From: Amorphophallus konjac
Lineage: Eukaryota > Streptophyta > Magnoliopsida > Alismatales > Araceae
Direction of reading: 5' to 3'
NCBI GenBank assembly: GCA_022559845.1
Contig: CM040118.1
Span: 231,245,224-231,309,223 of the forward strand
Length of the DNA stretch: 64,000 nucleotides
The position numbers and the translations under genes were made by a program. Positions 58,994-64,000 of the stretch are shown piece after piece. Under the pieces are notes generated by a model. It saw nothing but the letters and a program-made list of their open reading frames with translations. It did no database searches and was not told the origin of the DNA. Within the stretch, counting starts at the first letter, position 1, and each line of letters starts with the position of its first letter.

Positions 58994-59497
58994 TTAGGAT
59001 TATGGTATCCTACATCATGCAATTTAGATTTAATTTCATACACTGATGGAGATTATGTTGGTTGCAAGCTAGATAGGAAGAGCACTAGTGGTTACTGTCA
59101 GTACTTAGGTGGGTGTTTAGTTTCTTGGGCTTCCAAGAAATAACATCTTGTTGCCCTCTCAACTTCAGAGGTTGAATACGTCGCTGCGGGGAGTTGTAGT
59201 ACACAAGTCATTTGGATAAAACATCAACTCCAAGACTACAATGTAGATCTTGGGTGCACATCTATTTACTATGATAACACCAGTGCAATAAATCTTTCAA
59301 AAAATCCAATCTAGCACTCACGAACCAAACACATTGAAATTAGACACCACTTCATAAGAGATGAAGTTTCTAAGAAAAATTTTGAACTAATTCATGTAGG
59401 CATAGCATATCAGGTTGCATACATTTTCACCAAGCCCTTGGATCATGAAAAATTCTCTACCTTGAGAAGAGAGTTGGGCCTCTTCAAACCATCTTGA
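58994..59497 (+). pseudogene. RNase H of an old SIRE-type element (H)
   Basis: One frame of 168 codons has two nonsense codons (59141-59143 and 59312-59314). It reads YTDGDYVGCKLDRKSTSGYC with the first catalytic Asp, ALSTSEVEYVAAGSC with the Glu, and YYDNTSAINLSKNP with another Asp. HSRTKHIEIRHHFIRDEV and IFTKPLDHEKFSTLRRELG follow, ending in TGA. This is the C-terminus of Ty1/copia pol. The rest of H was displaced by insertion of A and should lie left of the window. Confidence 0.85.
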
Positions 59498-60620
59498 ATA
59501 TTTGTTTTGAAACTTCTCTTGATTTCAGTTAGTTTATCTATCTAGGTCTGTCAATGCAATAAGTGAGGGGGAGCCAGCTCCACTATCTGTCATTGCCTTT
59601 TGAGCTTTCCTTTTTTTTACTGCATATGAACAACCACCCTGTGGTATATCAAATGGTGATTGAAGAAGGGCAGGTTAGGCTTGTCTGGAAGCTCTCACTA
59701 AGCATGAGGTGGTCTTCAGACCTAAGTTCTCCGCCAGGTACAAAGGGTAGTTAATTCATGCAGTCAGGGGGGGATACATCTTTTAGGTCTGTTCAAATTT
59801 TTTTAAGTCCATAAAATCCATTTGATTGGGGGAGGTACACCATGTCAGCTTTTTGTCAGTTCTGAATATGCTTTTCAGCTCTATTTTGAGTCTCAAATAG
59901 TATCTTTACAAATCTTTGACTTTCTGAATTCAGAACCTTCTTTAATGATTTTAAGTTTATTAACCATATTCTTGGCAAAGTGGTTTAAGGCTCATAACCT
60001 TGTGAAGACTAAGACAAAAGCTTTCTGAAGAATCTCTCTATACAAACTTAATGGGTTAAGAACAATTCTAAAATATTATGTATTGAAATCTTCTTCAAAG
60101 CTTAAAGTTTAAAAGTAAGGAGGCAACTCTAGTTGAAAATCGTCATATTCAGTATTGTCTTCAAACATTCAAAATCAAATGAATTCTAAAAAGGGGAAAA
60201 GTTTTCAGAGTAATGGTTTTGGTTTACTGAGAAACCAAACATCCTTCACCTCGAAGTGAAGTGAGTTGAGTCATAAAGTGTCAAACAAACTCTGATTAAA
60301 AAGGCAAGTCCATAAAATCATGACAGAGCAATGACATGGTGTGTTGAGTAACTGGGTCACTTCACCTCAGACGTGTTGTGCCTCACGTAAAAAGACACTT
60401 CCATTGTTAACTCTGTTCCTGTTAAGAGGTAAAAAGGTTACCACACTGACTAACTGGGGATTCCTGCATCTAAAAACTGTCTCTTCACGTCAAAAGGTGT
60501 GGATTCAACCAAATTGCTCAAATGAGAAAAAGATTCTACACAGAAAATTTATTTAAAGCAACAAAATAATGATATTGAGCCTCAAAAGATAAATTCAAAA
60601 TGGATTGTGTAGGATGTTTG
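59498..60620 (+). other. Element H post-pol region
   Basis: This non-coding 3' part of the SIRE-type element matches G's 3' block. The segment 59645-59755 aligns with 33960-34075, and two gagtaactggg/gactaactggg repeats with 'tcacgtNaaaa' (60345-60515) match the repeats of about 88 bp in G. Several G-rich purine runs occur (59566, 59766, 59825), as often seen before SIRE LTRs. I find no convincing 3' LTR start. Confidence 0.6.
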
Positions 60621-60839
60621 TCCTCAATACTAATTGTAGATTATCCTAGAGGAGTCTCTGGAAATTAATCAGTAGAGCTAATAAATAGATTCTCAAGGCA
60701 TACATATGGCAAAGTATTCTTCCTCCATTATTTTGTAAGCAGAAAATATTTAGATACTTTTCTCCTTATGCTTTTCTGGATTATTAGTCATATACCACTG
60801 TGGACGCACTTTTGGAATGCTCTTTTTATTTGCTTGTTC
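60621..60839. other. Unassigned sequence at the end of H
   Basis: AT-rich sequence with no motif I recognise. It may belong to H or to the next element. Confidence 0.3.
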
Positions 60840-62100
60840 ATTTATTTAATTCATTTATTTGGTCTATTAACTACGTGGGCGTGCCAGTCACCTAGGTGAC
60901 GATTTATTCAGGTTCCGAGACTAGAGTGATCTGGGACCCGGGATGCGCTCGATCTGACTAATCTGACGATTGTGTGTGTCGTGTCAGGATAAAAACCCGC
61001 CACACCGTAAAGGTCACGACGTTAATTACATCCCCTCAAAGTGGAGAAAACCCTTGATTAGTTGTCAGGAAAAGGGGCCTTATGGCCTAAAGTTAATATT
61101 AATGAAATGAGACGATAGAATCTCGAATTGCATTTAGACATACCCCGCGTTGGGGCATAAACGTTCAAAGTATGTCGGTCACTCATCGACCATTCCATGT
61201 TCGGACGGAAGTCCGCATTTGTAGCATAAAAGACGTCGATAAAATCACGCAGGTGTCTACCGTGTATATGTCAAGTTTAATAAGAATGCCAGATTGGATC
61301 CCGGTAGAGACGGGTCAAGTTTGATGAACTATCGGCCCGAAGCAATGCCTGATCATGGCTATACTGGGATGGTTCCTAAGGTCCAAATCTGACTTAGCGG
61401 GGCGTCGTTGATGCCCCTTTCGCACCGGATCTTAGAGGAGCGAGCTTCCGGAATGCCCATTATTGTAATCTTGATTAAAATCTTTATTTGGTTATTATTA
61501 TTATCATGCATTCACGACACCGTTTTCATCATCGTATTGTCATTTTTATTCCCTTGGTTTATTTATTTCATCATTCATTTCTTTTTTCTCTTCCTTTTCT
61601 TGGTTTGATTGTGTCAGTATTTTCATTATTTTGGCTTTATGCACATATAGATTCAATTTTTTTGCTCTGACAGTAGTCTGTTATTATTTATCCCTTTATT
61701 TGTGTCGTTACATTATCTTCATTGTTTTGACTCATTTTCTTCATTTTTTTAACCAAAATACGTTAATGGGAATGAAAAAGGGGAGATGGAACATGTACGT
61801 GTGAGTGCATGGGAGGGCTTAAGATGGCGCGGGGGTGATGGGTTTTAAAACGGCGCGAGAGAGAGGTAGAGAGAGAGGGGGGTGATAATCCGGCACGCCA
61901 AGGGGCGCGCCGATTCATCCCCACTCTAGAGCTTCCCCACCCCCCCCCCTTTTTTGGAAAATAGTAGAACGGCGTGGCTACAATAGGAGACAAAACGGCG
62001 TGAGAAGGGTGGCAAAACGGCGTGGGAAGGCTGTGAGCGCGCCGGTTTAGACTCACTGGGTTCGACCGAAGTCCGCAGTAGCCGGAATTTTACAGGGCAG
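60840..62100. other. Unclassified LTR-like sequence J
   Basis: No coding motif is visible. The stretch 61800-62045 has repeated AAAACGGCGTG(A/G) and TTAAGATGGCGCGG-type units, the same kind of U3 repeat as in region K but in opposite orientation. A possible LTR end GGAATTTTACA is at 62083-62093. T-rich stretches fill 61480-61760. I infer an LTR or LTR fragment of an unknown family. Confidence 0.35.
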
Positions 62101-62840
62101 GGATTGTTCCAGGCAAGCTTTCTCCTATTGTTGTTTTGTTCTTTCTTCCCCCTTTTTTTTGTCTGGCATAGTAGATCGCAGGGGGCTTGTTACGGGCAAC
62201 GGCGTGGATGCTTAATGTCATTAACACCCTTCATTAGTTCTTCATTCTGTAATTTTTTTTGTTTTGTCATTTCACATAATACCACCATCATGCCTCACTT
62301 GTATATTTCATCTTTTAATTAGTTCGAGTCCTAGCAAAATTCGGCAACACCTCCCCCGCGTTCGGGGCGTTCGAGGTGAAAACTAGAGAGCTGCCTACGG
62401 AATATTCTGATATGACCTCCAAATTCTCCGGTGAGCTATGAATAGTCACCCGGTGATCCAAGGTGGGTGTGGAAGCCCGAGGTATAGCCTTCAAGGGGTT
62501 CCAGTGGCCCACGGACCGCAATTTATGAGCTTATGGATCTTAAACTGACAATGTAGCCGAGCATAAGGCCATCGTTGTTCACCCTCTGGACGGGTCCTCC
62601 GAACGCCATACTATGGAGAAGTAGGCTTCTCAGGGGCCTAGAGTGATCAAAAGATAAAAAAAGGATGCTGGTAAGGCAAACACAACACCTTCTAGATCAC
62701 TAGGTGGGAGGCAGAATGCTCAGGACGGGGGAAGGAGAACAAGATGAAGGCTCTTTCGTTTCTTAAAAAAAAAACCTCTTTCATTCTCTGTAAGAAATGA
62801 AGAGTACAAAAAGAGGAGAAGCAGAATAGGGGCCACGGCC
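62101..62840. other. Unclassified sequence between J and K
   Basis: This contains 'caaaattcggcaacacctcccc' and further unique sequence. No open frame carries a domain, and no repeat boundary is clear. Confidence 0.3.
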
Positions 62841-64000
62841 CATGCTACCCTTAAAGATTTCTTTTTATTCGCTCCCAGGAGCAAAAGAGTACATGGAGCA
62901 TGTACATCACATTGTCGAAGCAAAAGAAAAAAGGGACAGCGTGAACAGCAAAAAAACAATAGAACAAGAGGAGAAACGGCGGAGCGCTGGCTCCTCTATC
63001 CCTTGCTCTCACCTCCTTCTTCCTACTCACCCTCTCGCTCTTCCTTATTTTTACAAGACCTTTCTCTTCACCATTGGGACAGAGAGCTTCAGCTGGAGAG
63101 CCCCCTAGAGAGCCAGTTATTCCACGGAGCATCCCTCCTTTTATAGGAGTGGAGATAGTGTAGGCTTGAAGCTCCACCTCTCCCTCTCTCTTTACATTGT
63201 TCGACGCCTCATGAGGGGTCTCATATAGGGAAAGCAGGGGGTAGACCCTGTGTCCTCCTGGGATTGGCAGATGACGACGGGGGGACACCAACGTTCTATT
63301 GCGGCGCTCGAAGCTTTCCACCTTTCAGAGCTTGAAGTGGACAGGCGGGTCTGCGACTGGTTTGTCCGGTTGTCGACGAAGGGGCTCACCCCTTTCAGGC
63401 AGAGGTTCCTCATTGCCCGTCTATTCGCGGGAAAACAGAGCTCCGACGCGATCACGGGACGTCCCCCACGGTGCCGTTTCAGCGGACTGGGGGCTTCTCA
63501 CGCCGGTTTGGATAGCGCCGATTTAAAGGCCAAGGGAAGGGTTGTCGCGCTGTTTCAGGGAGGCAGTGCCGCGCCAGTTTAGGGAGTTGAAGGGAAGCTC
63601 GCCATTTCAAGATGGAAGAGGGGCGTGCCATTTTCATGGAAATAGGGGCAGATGGCGCGCTATTTTCATGGCAGTAGGGGCCATGCCATTTTAATGGCCA
63701 AGGAGGCTCTGGCCGCGCCGGTTCAAGACCATGCCGATTTAAGTGGCTCTTTTGACATGACCACGCCGTTTCAAGGGGGATGACGTCGGCTTAATGGCTT
63801 CTTCGACTTTGACCTGGCTCAGGTGAGTGTTTGATGTCCAACGTTGCCTTAGTTTTATTGCACCGCTTCCGGAGTGTTTATTCTGAAGCTCTCGGGCTTC
63901 GGCTTGTAATTCTGAGTGATTTCTAACGCGTGCCGAACCCATGTCAGATCACTTGGGTTTTGTCCTGATCTAGTCCTTGGCACTATGAATCGTGCCCTCA
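62841..64000 (-). other. Unclassified LTR-like sequence K, minus strand
   Basis: A minus-strand TATA box (CCTATAAAAGG, complement of 63138-63147) is followed by a leader. Upstream of it (63590-63780) are repeats such as GCCATTTTCATGG, GCCATTTTAATGGC, CGCGCCGGTTCAAG and ACGCCGTTTCAAG. This is the layout of an LTR with U3 repeats and a promoter. Both borders are unseen or beyond the window. Confidence 0.4.
63138..63147 (-). promoter_or_regulatory. TATA box in region K
   Basis: The minus strand reads CCTATAAAAG, in a typical G/C flank, with the repeat cluster upstream. Confidence 0.5.

Overview
This window is plant nuclear DNA made almost wholly of nested LTR retrotransposons. I found no host protein-coding gene, rRNA or tRNA gene, CRISPR array or prokaryotic feature. 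The evidence for a flowering plant is the mixture of families: Ty3/gypsy chromovirus of Tekay/Del type, Ty3/gypsy Tat type, Ty1/copia Angela type and Ty1/copia SIRE/Maximus type. Most of them have primer-binding sites of the plant initiator-tRNA type (TGGTATCAGAGC). I cannot name the species.

Layout. A decayed SIRE-type element (H; RNase H and 3' region at 58994-60620) was invaded by a minus-strand Tekay-type element (A; visible from 1876 to 58991). A itself received four insertions. (1) A SIRE-type LTR (D, 860-1875) sits in its left LTR and is itself hit by an antisense Ty3-type LTR (C, 1-859, running off the window). (2) A pol-less Tat-type element (I, 5058-16386) splits its reverse transcriptase. 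(3) A large Tekay-like solo LTR (E, 20453-22548 plus 49051-49731) sits in its right LTR. (4) A short non-autonomous Ty3 element with very large LTRs (B, 50443-58577) sits in the same right LTR. E was later hit by a full-length but decayed Angela element (F, 22549-49050), and F was hit by a gag-only SIRE-derived element (G, 28501-45609). G is present as a tandem LTR-gag-LTR-gag-LTR array. The deepest chain is H>A>E>F>G, five layers. Target-site duplications support the junctions: atagg (I), gagcc (G) and tctat (B) are perfect; those of E and F each carry one mismatch.

Three of the internal insertions (I, G, B) are non-autonomous. They keep LTRs, a primer-binding site (clear in B and G; only tentative in I) and a gag or zinc-knuckle remnant, but have no reverse transcriptase or integrase. 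They would have needed enzymes in trans from relatives such as A-type, Tat-type or SIRE-type elements. The autonomous-type elements A, F and H all carry stops and frameshifts, so nothing here looks able to move unaided.

Main unexpected signals: (a) a roughly 105-bp block conserved in the predicted transcribed leaders of three Ty3 families (A, B, I), with a GTAAGT splice-donor-like core; (b) arrays of short hairpins of similar geometry in the LTRs of several unrelated families, with identical arms in A and I; (c) an LTR2 in element G that reads as a mapped LTR-LTR crossover; (d) a 71-bp tandem duplication starting inside the primer-binding site of B; (e) four copies of a hairpin motif in the Angela leader. 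The last 3 kb (60840-64000) looks like pieces of further LTR-type sequence, but I could not classify it.
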